Shown here in pieces: positions 9,221 to 20,213 of a stretch of 64,000 bases of DNA. The notes beneath the pieces are model-generated. The model was not told the DNA's origin and made no database searches. It was given only the letters and a program-made list of their open reading frames with translations. The stretch lies in assembly GCA_902806595.1 (NCBI GenBank), contig CADCXC010000011.1:2232001-2296000 (forward strand). The letters run 5' to 3'. This DNA is from Pyrenopolyporus hunteri. Its lineage: Eukaryota > Ascomycota > Sordariomycetes > Xylariales > Hypoxylaceae. The first letter of the stretch is position 1. Each line of letters opens with the position of its first letter. A program made the translations under genes and the position numbers.

Positions 9221-10178
9221 CCAAACTACGAGTAGGTATGATTAGACCGCGGCAGAATGAGATGGAGCTATGTGTTGGCTCGTTTGCCAATCCAGGGATT
9301 TGACTTCTAGAACCTTAACCTACCTTGGTATGAATAGAGATGTGCCTTGCTTAGGCATGTATGGAGTACCGAGGGTGAGGAAGAATGAAAGCTAGGATTC
9401 ATCGACGGACTATCTGGGTCGTGATCAACTAAATTATTGCTTTAATAAAGGAACAGGATTATTAGGTGTTGGGGATCAACCTTTTCTTAATATGTTCGTA
9501 CTCCTGATGACAGTTAATGAAGGAGAGGTAGTTTGCCTTCCCTAGGCGTACGTATAGGGTAGCGGCAACATAAGAAACGTAAATAATTGTGCTGCATTCA
9601 TACTAAAATGCCGGGGGGGTACCGAGGGAAATATAACTTGAGTCAATTCCCACCTATCACTTTCTTTCCCGGTTGACCGTCTCCATAATCATTGTCACCT
9701 TGACAATGGCTTATGGCCTAAACCGTCTGAGTTGATTGTAACGTGAAGGCTATCCGCGGGCCTTTGTTTATATCTTCTCTGTTTTACGAATTTAACTATG
9801 TGGTGAATGAAACAACCCTATCTCTATCACTCCATGAACTGTCAGGAATATTCGGGTGATAATATATAGGCAGTGAATCGAAACGAAGCGGCGTTATACA
9901 ATGACCATATTTAACGGCCGGTCAAGGTTTCCACAATATATGATGTCTAATATAGGTAGGTATGTAGGTACATATACAGCCTTTAGCCACAAGCGTAACA
10001 GAGGAGACCTAAGGCTAAAGCGCCGGGATGGCAAGTTCAACGGCTTAGGATTGGTCGATTCGGACTTCGATTCCCCGAGGGTGGTTAATAAAAATGCGAG
10101 ATCTGCTCCACGTGCGTTGAGTTGATATCCAGGATTTCGGGACTCGTGTTTATTTCCGTCGCTGCGATCGCCGCAACC
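9221..10178. other. Spacer upstream of the GH43 gene
   Basis: No supported gene. A short TAGGTAGGTATGTAGGTACATATA repeat tract occurs at about 9953-9975, and the last ~280 bases presumably include the promoter and 5' UTR of the GH43 gene. Confidence 0.5.
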
Positions 10179-11385
10179 ATGTCTATCCGTCGAATGCTTC
10201 GCCTTGCTATCTCGATTGGTGTCTGCCTCCATCTATCGTTGGGCAGCCCGCTTGACCTAAATGAGCTAGGGGTTCAAGTAGAGAGCCGTGCAGATACAGG
10301 ACTGGTTGGTTATCTCGGTGCGATATTTCTCGGGGCAGATCCTTATGTATATTTCTATCTCAGCAATGGCAACGACCCCCTCTCCTTTAAGCCGTTGAAT
10401 GGAGGACAACCTGTCCTGCGTCCGACCAAAGGTACGGGCGGGGTTCGAGATCCATATCTCGTCCAGGGTGGTGGTGCTGAGGCCGGGGAAAAATGGTACA
10501 TTATTGGGACCGATCTCAACATTGGAAAAGTAAAGAAGGTGATGTCACATAGATATAGGGCTTCTCGCTGATAGTGACGTAGACAAATTGGGATGCAGCA
10601 CAGCGAACTGGTTCTAGAGGAATATTCGTTTGGGAAAGCAACGACCTCGTGGACTTCAACGGCGAGCGCCTCGTCACTGTGGAAGACCCCAGTGCTGGGA
10701 TGGTGTGGGCGCCAGAGGCGTTATGGGACGCTTCAAAAAGTTAATCCCCCTCATAAATGTTCTGGTGTAGATGATATTGACAAGTGCAGGCCAGTATCTG
10801 GTCCACTGGGCCTCGAAATTTGTGAGTCAACTTCAACTCTATGAGCAGCATCTGGTTAACGAGGGATCCTAGTACTCTACCTCCGATAGCCGGCACACCG
10901 GTTCTCCGTCTAATATTCGCATCAGATATGCCTATACTAGCGATTTCAGGACCTTCAGTACTCCGCAGACATATATAGATTACGCGCCGACCAATATCAT
11001 CGACCTTGACATCCTGCCGCTTGACTCGGAAGGGAAGAACTATCTACGTTTCATGAAGGACGAGACAGCCAAGACCGTATTCCTGGAGTATACCGCGACT
11101 GGACTTTTCGGGAGCTGGACTCGGGCGGGAGGAAGTAAGGCCACGATCATGTCTGGCGTCGAGGGCCCGGCCGCGTATCGCGATAACGAGGATGACGCCA
11201 AGATCCACGTCCTTCTAGATTTCTATGGAGGCGATGGGTACCGCCCGTACGAGAGTACGGATCCAAAAGGAAATAAATGGGCTGCAAGCAGCCGTTCTGG
11301 ATTTCCGAGTAATCTGAGACATGGGAGCATCCTACCAATTAACCAAACCTTGTACGATGCCCTGAGCAAGAGGTTTGGCTCTTGA
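10179..11385 (+). CDS. Secreted glycoside hydrolase family 43 protein
   Basis: Four exons: 10179-10529, 10583-10739, 10790-10821 and 10873-11385, with introns of 53, 50 and 51 bases, all GT-AG. The product is 350 residues. ATG 10179 (ACCATGTC) gives a signal peptide (MSIRRMLRLAISIGVCLHLS). An upstream TTG frame extension is not a plausible start. GH43 hallmarks are present: VRDP with Asp91 as the likely general base, WAPEALWD with Glu162 as the likely general acid, and IDLDILPLD around Asp224/226 as the likely pKa-modulating Asp. The family comprises five-bladed beta-propeller enzymes acting on arabinan or xylan side chains, and the exact substrate cannot be told here. Splicing restores the continuous segments WDAAQRTGSRGIFVWES and QYLVHWASKFYSTSD, which look broken without introns. 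The AA9 gene 5 kb away fits plant-polysaccharide degradation. Confidence 0.93.
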
Positions 11386-11456
11386 CGACCGGAGGCATAT
11401 GGCATCAGGAGCACGTATTCCTATATCAACTTTCCGGAGGTTTCCACGCGATAGAC

Positions 11457-11487
11457 TCGAAGGGGATTAGGATCTAATCCCCTTCGA
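11457..11487. terminator. Perfect 14-bp hairpin in the 3' flank of the GH43 gene
   Basis: TCGAAGGGGATTAG at 11457-11470 is exactly complementary to 11474-11487, with GAT as the loop. It starts 71 bases after the GH43 stop codon. It may be part of the 3' UTR (stability or processing element) or a chance or transposon remnant. 'Terminator' is only a positional label, because fungal Pol II genes do not use hairpin terminators of this kind. Confidence 0.45.
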
Positions 11488-12077
11488 AGCTTTGAGCCCG
11501 ATGTAGTTCGCTGTGTTCGCTTGGATACCGGAAATCGAGATGGAGAATAGACAGGGAAGAACGGTACGGGCGTGGTTCAATACCACAACCCTACCTACCC
11601 AAGCTGCGATCTTGGTGATGGGGGGTTTATGAAATGGGGGGTCAAATCTAGCTGGGAGAGCCATCGTTACCAGCACAATCGCATTTCATAGAACCGTGAT
11701 GATGTAGCCAGGTCAACAGATCAATCATGCCCTCTCAAACACCTAACCATGTACGATATGTGCCACGGTTGAATGTAGCGCAAGCTGGCGAGCATTCCAC
11801 GGCCTATTCTCTCGGCGGCCAGGCTACCCGTCGAGGATTGTGTATTACAACGAGTGCTAAATCGTTGAAGCGACCGCAAACCGTCGGGAGTTTTCGAAAG
11901 AGCGGCGAACAGGCGGAAGCGTCGGAACCGATTGAGTCTGGTTATTTATGCGGCTGTCCCCTTTTCTTCTCTTTTCTTTTCTTCCCCCCCTTTCCCTTTT
12001 CCCTTATTTTGTATCCTAAAATTTTTTTTTTTTTTTTTTTTTTTTTGAAAATTTTCTTTTCTGACGAGTCGTGAAAT

Positions 12078-12643
12078 GGTAGGTACATACCTACCTAGGT
12101 AAGGTATTGTATTACGTTACCCCCTATACAAGACATCTAGATACCCTCTTTAGGCGTATATAATACCTAACCGTGCAGTTGCCTTGGTACCTGGATTAAC
12201 GGTATGAAGCTGAATATGCTACCTACCTAGGTACCTCCTTAAGCACCTAGGTACGTGCGCCTCTGGATAATAGGTGTCGGTAGTCGGGTCTATCCTATGC
12301 AGTGGAGTTACGCGTTTCCGGAGCGTTATTAATCAGGTACCTAGGTACATGCGTACATGGAGGTAGACTGACGCAGTTACACATAGGTAGAAGACATTTA
12401 ATCAGTTACACTGAATGGCAACTGATAGGTACGTGGATACCTAACCCGGAATAATTCCAAACAAGTCGTATGTAGGTAGGTACTTACCTAGGTAGCTATA
12501 TGTGGGCACGTAGGTGATAGGTACCTATTAATGATGGGTTTAGCGAGTCGGGTGTTGCGCGCTTCCGCAAGATTACCGCTTACATTATCAATAGCCCTAT
12601 AATACATACATCGGTACCTAGGTAGGTAGGCAGGTAGGTACCT
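12078..12643. repeat. CTAG-type repeats (scattered cluster)
   Basis: At least eight blocks of ACCTACCTAGGT/TACCTAGGTA type, for example 12088-12102, 12222-12236, 12336-12347, 12474-12494 and 12613-12643. The MITE at 12645 is inserted directly at the right end of one block. Confidence 0.8.
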
Positions 12644-12644
12644 A

Positions 12645-13133
12645 CAGTGAGCTGCAAAAAGAAACGTCAAATAGGATTTTCCACACCTATTTACACCTAA
12701 ATCTTACTAACTTCAAACAATTATTACGCACGATATTTATATATAAATAATATATAAATTCTTAATATATTATAAATAATTGAGAAAATATTGCTTTAGT
12801 TTTTTTATTTTATTTTTTTCAATTTATGTAGTTATTTTATTTATATTTAAAGAAAAAAATGGCAAAAAAAGCACTTAATTGTTAAGGAAATGACCTCTTT
12901 TACATACAAAACACCATTATCTTCAAAATGTAACCACTTTACCGCATTTTCCTACTACGTATAAAATTATAAAAAAAAATGTAAAAAAGTTAAAGTAATA
13001 TTTTACCATTTATTTATAAATTGGTAAATTTATATATATTGTTTATATATAAATATTATATATTATAAGTGTTTAAACATGATGAGTTTAGGTTATAACA
13101 GACGTATTTGACGTTTCTTTTTGCGGGCCACTG
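12645..13133. mobile_element. 489-bp Tc1/mariner-type MITE, impala/mimp-like, AT-rich interior
   Basis: 29-base terminal inverted repeats match at 26 positions. The left end begins CAGTGAGCTGCAAAAAGAAA (12645 on) and the right end in complement begins CAGTGGCCCGCAAAAAGAAA (ending 13133). TA is duplicated at both ends (12643-12644 and 13134-13135), as in Tc1/mariner elements. The CAGTGG..GCAA start resembles the impala/mimp termini of Fusarium (established knowledge, recalled). The interior has no transposase frame and is extremely AT-rich, in line with a non-autonomous copy that was RIP-mutated or is intrinsically AT-rich. Confidence 0.82.
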
Positions 13134-14285
13134 TATGTCCCTAGGTAGGTATACCGGTTACGTGCCATTATAACAATGGTTATGCCTACCTACATAGGTA
13201 CCTAAGGCGCCTATCTAAGTACTTACCTAGGCACCCAAGATACCGTGTCATCAATGCCAACAGGAATTAAGTATAAGTTATTTAGGGTAATCAATCATAC
13301 TATCCGTCAACGATAGACACCCACCAATAAGACGCCCTCTCGGCCGGTTGTGCTTAGCTACGGTCGTCCGAGTGGATGCCGACGCTTCCGGAGGGAATCC
13401 ATTCCTACATCACCTAAGCGATCCTGAAGAATGTCGGGAATGCTTATGAAGAATGTGCAGGTCGGGGAGAGACGAGAGGGAAGGAGAAATGGAAGCTGGC
13501 AGATGTAGATTTGGACTTGGGTTCGGGTTCCGCGTGTTTGGACCCTTACATGTTAAATTAGATGGACCCTTGATAGACCGCCTCTGGACCCTGGTTCTCC
13601 CTCTACTTTTTTTTTTTCTTTTTTTTCTTTTTTGTTCCCTTCCCCTTTCAAGCCCCAGCTTGGTTATATTAATTACCTAGGTACCTACCTACCTACCTAG
13701 GTATTCAAGGGAAACAATCAGAACAAACTAAAGCTCAGTAATCAATACGAAAACCCCATCATCATTACCATTATTATTAAACCTAGGTAAGTACCATGTA
13801 CCATGTACCTAGGGACCTAGGCGTGAGGTACGGATTACTAAGGGGGTCGAGGCACCTAAGGCGAAAAATGGCCCCGCTGGCTTTGAGGTTCCTGCGAATA
13901 TGGATACCTAGGGTAGGTACCTGCTCAAGGGTACCACCTATTATTATTCCATTACCGTCTCTTATCATTATTAAACCTCCCTTTTCTTTCCACTTCCTTT
14001 CCTCTTCCTTTGTCAGCATTCGAACGGAAGAAATGAAAGAAGCTGTCCCGTCATAGCTACCAGTCTCACTTAAAGCTACCTCAAGTACATCAGGCGCCTA
14101 CCTACCTATCTACCTACCTACCTATCTACCTACCTACCTATCTACCTACCTACCTACCTACCTAGGTGTATAAGTTATCGTCAACATGATATGACGCATA
14201 GGTCGAGCCCATATTGCCATCTCCCTGTCCAAATACCCCCTTCCTACCGTCCCCTTCTCCCCTGCTGCGCCGTCGTTCGCCAGCC
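13134..14285. other. Spacer upstream of the DUF2456 gene
   Basis: No supported gene. It holds CTAG-type blocks (13139-13210, 13674-13702, 13780-13815, 13908-13935), pyrimidine tracts (13605-13640), and the higher-order tandem array at 14097-14166 just before the promoter-proximal region. Confidence 0.55.
14097..14166. repeat. (CCTA)n array with a 16-bp higher-order period
   Basis: CTAC tetramers in which every fourth unit is CTAT, giving three repeats of a 16-bp unit, followed by pure CCTA units and ending in CCTAGG. It lies about 120 bases upstream of the start codon at 14286. Confidence 0.9.
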
Positions 14286-15143
14286 ATGCCGTGGGCGATA
14301 AATCCTCTCTTCAGGCCGGCGGCGGAACCGGCGGCTGACGTCGAAGCAGCCACCGGAGCTGATCCCAGCCCTAGCCCTGATGGCGGATCTCAGCAGGAGG
14401 TGATCGCAAGTAATGCCCATATTACGTTCAAGGAACCGACGGAAAAGTTCACTGCTCACCAAATCTTCTACATTTTCGTCCTCGACGGCCTAGGCGCTAT
14501 GATCCTCTCTGGTGGTATCAACTTCGCAATCGCATATGGTAATTGAGACGTCCCCACCGACCCCGTAACTCCGGTCGTATCGTTATTCTCTAATACTATC
14601 ACAGCTATGTATGCCACCCAGGATGTCGCGACGAGGCCCATTCGCTTATTTCTGTTCCCAAACACGCTTGCTGGAGACTCTGCAGTCACTGTCATCATTC
14701 AGTGCCTCATCACATGGCATATAGAGCTCTTCCTTGTGAACTGGGATCTGAAAAAGGGCGGCGTGCATCCCATCGGCTTCATCCCGGAGCCTAAGAATCG
14801 GTTCATGCGCTGGTTCATGTTTCTCGATCGCCCTAAGGAGACGCACGAAGTCAGGAGCGTCGTGCATTGGCTAAGCTTCTTCCGCTCCCAAATCCTGCGG
14901 GCTCTACTCATAGCTGTAGCTTTCTTCCCCATCGTGTGGGGCCCCAGTATCGGCTTTCTCGTCCTTGAAGGCAGATGGGGAGGTGACGACTGGTACTACG
15001 ACAAAGTGTGGGCACCGCAGGTCTTCAAGCTCATTCAGGGAGGCGTGCTGGGACTGCTGACCACACCGCCCATGGTGATATTTTGGCTTACGAGATGCGG
15101 GTGGGCGTTGAAGAATAATGAGGAATACTACGGCGAGCGGTGA
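14286..15143 (+). CDS. Fungal multi-pass membrane protein of the DUF2456 type
   Basis: Two exons, 14286-14538 and 14605-15143. The 66-base intron (GTAATT...CTAATACTATCACAG) is in phase 1, and the product is 263 residues. ATG 14286 begins MPWAINPLFRP. An in-frame extension to 14214 would need a TTG start and is not used. There are four predicted membrane segments: near residues 60-86 (split by the intron), 95-120, 190-215 and 230-250, with short charged loops (NWDLKKGGVHPIGFIPEPKN). The layout and the conserved loop match the uncharacterised fungal DUF2456 family as I recall it. No enzyme motif is seen. Its cellular location is unknown. Confidence 0.88.
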
Positions 15144-16201
15144 ACATCGAGATCGGCGCCATTATAGCCTCAAGTGTAGGTAAATAATATTAATAATGCA
15201 TCAATGGAAATACTAATACGCCCGTCGTTACAGAGCTATTTTATAGCGAATAATTAATACACCTGGCCTCGCTTCGATTCTCTTCGAAACACCGGCTTGA
15301 CTGACCAGCACTTAAAGATGATCTTATCTCCGGCGTTCGTCCGGGGGGCGGTGCGTGGTACTCTTCCGTTGCGAACGCCCGTCGATCCTGTTGTACCTGA
15401 TTCATATACTCCTGAGGCCGTTTTCGCGCCGTTGTTCACCCACAGGTTAGAGCCGAAAATCAGCTATTGGTCCAGGAGTGCTCTTCAATAACCGGCTGGG
15501 CGAACATCCTAGCAGGTTCAAATATTGACATGGATTACCGTAATACACCGAAAGGATCCTGCAAGGCCTACTACCAACATCTTCGGAGCTGTCGCATTCG
15601 CTCGACCGCCAAGCCCAAGTTCGCTAGCATTGTGCGGCTCAAACAGCTCCCCGTCAAACCTACTAGAGGGTACTCCTGGACAATATAATCATCGTATGTC
15701 GCAGCATCGCAACTTCGCAAGTCTATCCGTCTGGCTCGCGCGCTGCACTCAGATGTTCAGGAGCTTTCTCAGAAAGGTAATGGACCGAGAGGTCCGTCAC
15801 GGAGCAAGGGCTATTCAGATAGAGGCTGCGCACGGCTTTAACATCAGCAGCCACCTAGGAAGAAAACTTTCGGGCACTTATGGAACTGCGTGCCCTACAA
15901 GACCCGTACTACGATTCGCTCCACCGGTGTCGTTGTGACTGCCTTTAAGATCTTATACCAAGCACCTCGACTTTCTCCGCAGAAAGATCTTGCAAAGCAT
16001 ACCCGGAACTGAGGCGAAAGCTTCTTACGGGGGTGCATAGGTATCTTACATAACTTAGATGTTACGCATAAATAAAGGGCGGTGACATCGAAACATACGT
16101 CGGGAAGTATATACTTAAAAGGTTATATCTTACAGACCCAACCCGCGGCTCCCGATCACATGCTCGAATGATCCAAAAGAAGACAGCAATCGATCGCTTT
16201 A
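15144..16201. other. Spacer, possible decayed coding sequence at 15500-15960
   Basis: Open frames at 15467-15688 and 15525-15938 overlap in different frames. Phrases such as KSIRLARALHSDVQELSQKG occur in yet another frame, which suggests a degraded gene rather than a live one. No family can be named and no feature is claimed. Confidence 0.35.
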
Positions 16202-17080
16202 CTATATCCCCTCTTTTCCTTCACGCCTTTTCATGGTGTTGGCCGGGACAGTAGTGGAAACGGGAGTCGGCGAGATCGACGCGACGACCCTAGTGAGCGG
16301 CGTCCCGCTTCCGGTTGGAAGAGGATGACTGAGCGTCACCGTCTCTACTCCGGCTATAAGAGGCGGGCCCGGAATATGGTAAGTGGATACTCCAGCGTAG
16401 ATATCTAAGCGCACGCTGGGGTCATTCGGGTCATATAAGTCCCTACCGAGAACGCCCGACGGTAGTTCGGAACCATCGCCGACGATCTGCAAATTGATGC
16501 ACTGGGGGTAATTTTGTGCTCCGAGCTCATGAGAAGCATTGTGTAGAGCGATGATCTCGGTTCGCAAAACGTAAAAACCCGGTTGGATCCGTTTAGGAAT
16601 CTCGACCATCCACGAGTTGTTATTTGCAATGAGCCGATCCGAGCCCCATACGCCCGGTGCTTTGGAGCCATCCACCAAACCAAGTTCGTTGATTTTGACG
16701 AATTTCAAGGTGTCCTTATCGACCATCTCGCAGGATTGGCCGCAGGCCGCAAGATAGTCGATGACTGGGCCTTTGTGGGTTTCGGGCCAACCATTCCACT
16801 GTATATGGATGACACTCCCAGCGGGAACAGGAGCGTGGCCCTTCGCATTCCTGGCACCCCTATGACAGATGATTTCCTCCGTACTATACCCGGACTGGTT
16901 TACATATCCCTGGTCGAAGGCTGTTGTCGCCCAGCCGATAGCGAATGGGTGCGTATCCGGCTCAGTAGGGCGGAAGCCATCGTATGAAAGGCCATTGATA
17001 TTTATGTTGGATACGAAACTATGAGCTGAGACCATCCAGCTGACGAGCGGCGTAACCAGGGTAATGTGAAAAGAGTGCAT
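16202..17080 (-). CDS. AA9 lytic polysaccharide monooxygenase (secreted)
   Basis: Single-exon gene, 292 residues, ATG at 17080. The signal peptide (residues 1-19) ends ...WMVSA and the mature chain starts at His20, as required for the copper histidine brace. The second brace ligand is His82 in KGHAPVPAG, and the axial Tyr is Tyr191 in QNYPQCINLQI. His184 and Gln189 fit the conserved H...QxYPxC second-sphere motif. Cys72, Cys113, Cys117 and Cys194 can form disulfides. There is no cellulose-binding module. The C-terminus is a Ser/Thr/Pro-rich tail ending in a basic segment. AA9 enzymes oxidatively cleave cellulose or hemicellulose. Substrate preference cannot be inferred here. Confidence 0.95.
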   Translation of the reverse strand: MHSFHITLVTPLVSWMVSAHSFVSNININGLSYDGFRPTEPDTHPFAIGWATTAFDQGYVNQSGYSTEEIICHRGARNAKGHAPVPAGSVIHIQWNGWPETHKGPVIDYLAACGQSCEMVDKDTLKFVKINELGLVDGSKAPGVWGSDRLIANNNSWMVEIPKRIQPGFYVLRTEIIALHNASHELGAQNYPQCINLQIVGDGSELPSGVLGRDLYDPNDPSVRLDIYAGVSTYHIPGPPLIAGVETVTLSHPLPTGSGTPLTRVVASISPTPVSTTVPANTMKRREGKEGI

Positions 17081-18980
17081 TTCATCGGACGTACATGAGA
17101 GCTAATGTCAGATAATACTGTAGGAAAATATAATTTAGGATGGACGTTGAGATAGTTGGTTTCCTATATGTAAGGTGTCAAACCCGGCAACCGGGTTTAT
17201 GTGTAATAGCCGTGGGAATCGAAGATGGTGATTAGTACGTTGCCTACCTACGTAAGATTTATACGCGCCTATATATACCTACCTACCTAGGTTCCTAGTT
17301 AGGTAAGTATGCAGTTACCTGATAGACTGAAAAGTAAACGGCCACAAGATAAGTACCCAGATACATGATACGTGGTGCTCGCTATCGTGTTGAGCATGAG
17401 GGGGTTTGGTTGTATTAAGGTACGATTTTGCCTAATATCTAGGCGTACGGAGGTATAACACCGACCCCCTTCTATACATTTAATCCTATTTGGGTTATTT
17501 GAGGTATTTGACGCGCAAACATAACAACAGTATCGACTCTCGATTAACGGAACCCAAGATCTTATACATATGTGTTATACTATTGTCTAGAAGCGGTAGG
17601 GAAACGAAGCTTCTCCACACAACTCATATCTAACTGTGTATACCTACCTGTACTATTCAATGTAATTAGGAACATTTTACCCTCCATACGCCTGAGTCGA
17701 TTCGTAGGGTTATTGTCTCAGATGTTACCAAATACCCCCGATGATATAGGTACCTACTTGGGTACCTACCTAGGTAGCATATATAGGTACCTATCCCGCG
17801 GGAATGGGAGCGTTGGAGTTGGGCGTAAGGGGTTCCCCGTGCTTATGTTAGGTATATAGGTACCTAGGCGCTTTACCTCCAGTATAATATAGACCTATGC
17901 ATGTAGCAGCAATCCGGACTCCAGGAACTCGGGACAGCGCCAAAAACCCTAAACCAACCCGGATGTCTGCTCCTATCTTCTATTAACTTCCGAATATTGG
18001 CCTCGCTAACTACATGTAGGTACTTCAAGTTTTGGCCGAAAGTACCTGGTAATTAAGTACCTACTAAACCTACCTAGGTACCCAGGTACTTAAGGGCTGG
18101 GCTCGGGGTGCTATCATGACATCTTATCGCAGCTTAAATCCCATAAGATTTCCACTGCCTAGGGAGGTAGGTAGGTACCTAATAGTAACATAGAGACCCC
18201 CCTAGAAACGAGGACGACAAAAATTTTATATCCTTAAGCATTTAGAGATTTAGCTCTATTCCAACTTCGCGTAGAGGTTTACTAGGATAGGTGCATACCT
18301 ACCTACCTAGGTACATGAATATTGTATTATACATAGTTCAACAAATTAATTCTAATGTGCCATTAAAGTCTCTTTTGGCGCATATTGACTACCTAGGTAC
18401 CTACGTATATCACCTTAGAAATGAGTTGTATAGCACCAAGGCCAACTCCGGCCCAAACATGAGAAGGAAAGAAGACAAATGGTCCGTACTTATATGTAAT
18501 CCGCATGTGTGGGGATTTGCGAGACAAAAAAAGGAGCCCTAATGTATGCCTTACAGGTATTCCTTCAGCTCTTAGAGTTCTCACTTATGGGTAGGTAAAG
18601 TACCTATTACCCTACGTGTAGGCACCTGCCCAGTAAACTTCAATATGTAGGTAGGTAGGTATTCACCATTATCGGACCTCCTTCAACTAGACGCCTCTTC
18701 TAGCTTGCCTAGGTACCTAGGTAGGTAGGTACCCAGGTAGGTACCCAGGCATGTACATTGGTGCAACCTTTTCTACATACATGTACATAAGCCCGCTTCC
18801 TTTTCTACCCATTGATCAGTACTGGGTATCGGTCAACATCACTCTTCCACAACCATCACAACCCAGCGCCAGAAGAATTACGCCCGCTCTAGAGGGGAAA
18901 GCTTCGTATGTTATGGATGGCAGTCGTTTATTCGCGCAGACCGTAATACTAATTCTAATCGGAACGGCAGGTTAAACAGC
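17081..18980. other. Repeat-rich spacer
   Basis: No supported gene. CTAG-type blocks occur at 17278-17310, 17748-17800, 17855-17868, 18058-18090, 18165-18180, 18296-18312, 18390-18405, 18643-18662 and 18706-18752. Open frames at 17572-17859, 18291-18542 and 18751-18975 run through these repeats and are considered incidental. Confidence 0.6.
18706..18752. repeat. CTAG-type repeat cluster
   Basis: A run of CCTAGGTACCTAGGTAGGTAGGTACCCAGGTAGGTACCC type, about 230 bases upstream of the hypothetical gene at 18981. Confidence 0.8.
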
Positions 18981-19651
18981 ATGGCATCCCTTAAGGCTAC
19001 ATCGAAAATTCTCGACGACCTAAGCCCTGAGGAGCTTCGTCGGCTCGTATTAACCGCATGCGAGAGCGATAACACTGGAACGACCTGGAATACCATCTGG
19101 GCCCAATGTCTACTCATCAAAGCCGGAAAACCCAAAGGCTCAACCCACACTAAAATCCCCGAGGATACCATCGCCGAAAGTTCACCGGCCCACGACCCCA
19201 ATAAGACGGCCAACGTTAAGCAGATTCTTCGGGAGGTGCATGAAGCGCTGGCTACTCTCGCATATAGGGTCTGTCGAGTCTACGAGGTTCCCGTCCCTCC
19301 TACAGTTAAATCCCACATAGACACGATATTCCTCGACCAATTTGAAAATTCGACGGACCGAGAACTCGATCTGCAGCTCTTTGCCCGTGAAACTCACAGC
19401 TTGCTGTCTCGAAGTAGTGAGGTGCTAGACCTAGTACAAGGTAGCTCGGCTCCGCCCGGGGACAGTCCCCCGTGTTCGCCGCGTCGGATGGTGTCTTCGG
19501 CTACTTGGCGCGGTTTGGAGGATTACAGATGGGAGAAGTACAACAGATGCTCGCGTTAACCCGTTCAGATCAGGCCGAAAACATATTCGAGAGTGTCATA
19601 GCGCGTACGCAAGAGTACCGTGGTCAAGTTACGGAAATTCCTAAGGGATAA
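18981..19651 (+). CDS. Hypothetical protein with an apparent frameshift in a C homopolymer
   Basis: The frame from ATG 18981 encodes MASLKATSKILDDLSPEELR and about 165 helical, charged residues with good coding character. At the run of five C at 19467-19471 the sensible frame changes. In the original frame the protein ends in a Pro/Ser/Arg-rich stretch at 19559. In the shifted frame it continues VFAASDGVFGYLARFGGLQM to a stop at 19649-19651 and looks genuine (helical, ends VTEIPKG). One missing C would explain this, as sequencing error or real mutation. A very short intron is unlikely. No domain is recognised. Confidence 0.55.
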
Positions 19652-20031
19652 CTCGGGAAAGAGGGACATAATACAAGAATTCACTACCCATCGCATTATC
19701 GGAATTTGTGCTCGTAGATTGAAGTTCTCCAATATGCTAGTCGCCCATGGGGATCAGCGACTTGCCCGGAGGTGGCCTCGCTCAACCGTCCTAGACCCGC
19801 GATGCGCGTCTTTCATTTCTATGTTGGTGTGAAATCCTTTATGGTTCTATAACTAGGTACCTACCTAGATACTTACCTACATATATGTATATTCTTTGTT
19901 GCGTTATTGATTCATCGAACTACCCTTAACTTCTGCCAGGTCGGGCATCATCCCGCAGCCCTCTGCAGGCCGGCAGATGATTGATAATGTTGATTGTATA
20001 TTATAAGCCCCGGCCCTGGTCGGGGTCCATG

Positions 20032-20191
20032 AGTTCAACACATAAATGCGCCACGTATAATTCTTAGCCATTAGAGCCACTATAGATTTAGGGAGCTCAG
20101 CGCGTAAATCGCTATAATTCAGCCCTTAGCCCCTAACTCTACAGTGGCTTTAGTAGCTAAGAATGATATGTGGCACATTATGTGTTGAACT
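20032..20191. mobile_element. 160-bp fold-back (long imperfect hairpin) element
   Basis: AGTTCAACACATAA at 20032-20045 is complementary to TTATGTGTTGAACT at 20178-20191. Complementarity continues inward through about 65-70 bases (for example GCCAC/GTGGC, ATTCTTAGC/GCTAAGAAT, AGCCACT/AGTGGCT, GGGCT around 20131) with scattered mismatches, leaving a loop near 20095-20125. This is typical of a fold-back MITE, and the transcript of such DNA would also form a long hairpin. No clear target duplication is visible. Confidence 0.7.
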
Positions 20192-20213
20192 GTATAGTAA
20201 AATAAAAATGACT

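Larger units (their letters stand above)
11386..12644. other. Spacer with hairpin, poly-T tract and CTAG repeats
   Basis: It contains the perfect hairpin at 11457-11487, a long T/C-rich tract around 11960-12060 (including about 25 consecutive T), and scattered TACCTAGGTA-type repeats from 12080 onward. The open frame 11727-12074 runs through the homopolymer and is not considered a gene. Confidence 0.6.

Noticed and set aside
10530..10872. GH43 gene as a frameshifted pseudogene
   Set aside because: Three short introns with proper donor, branch and acceptor sites restore one uninterrupted frame with all catalytic residues.
11727..12074. 115-codon plus-strand frame
   Set aside because: It runs through a pyrimidine tract and about 25 consecutive T, giving a poly-Phe tail, so it is chance.
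14097..14166. Possible CRISPR array
   Set aside because: It is a simple tetranucleotide repeat without unique spacers, and the window is eukaryotic.
15525..15938. 137-codon plus-strand frame
   Set aside because: Overlapping frames compete, no homologous family is recognised, and other frames carry equally protein-like phrases, so it is at best a relic.
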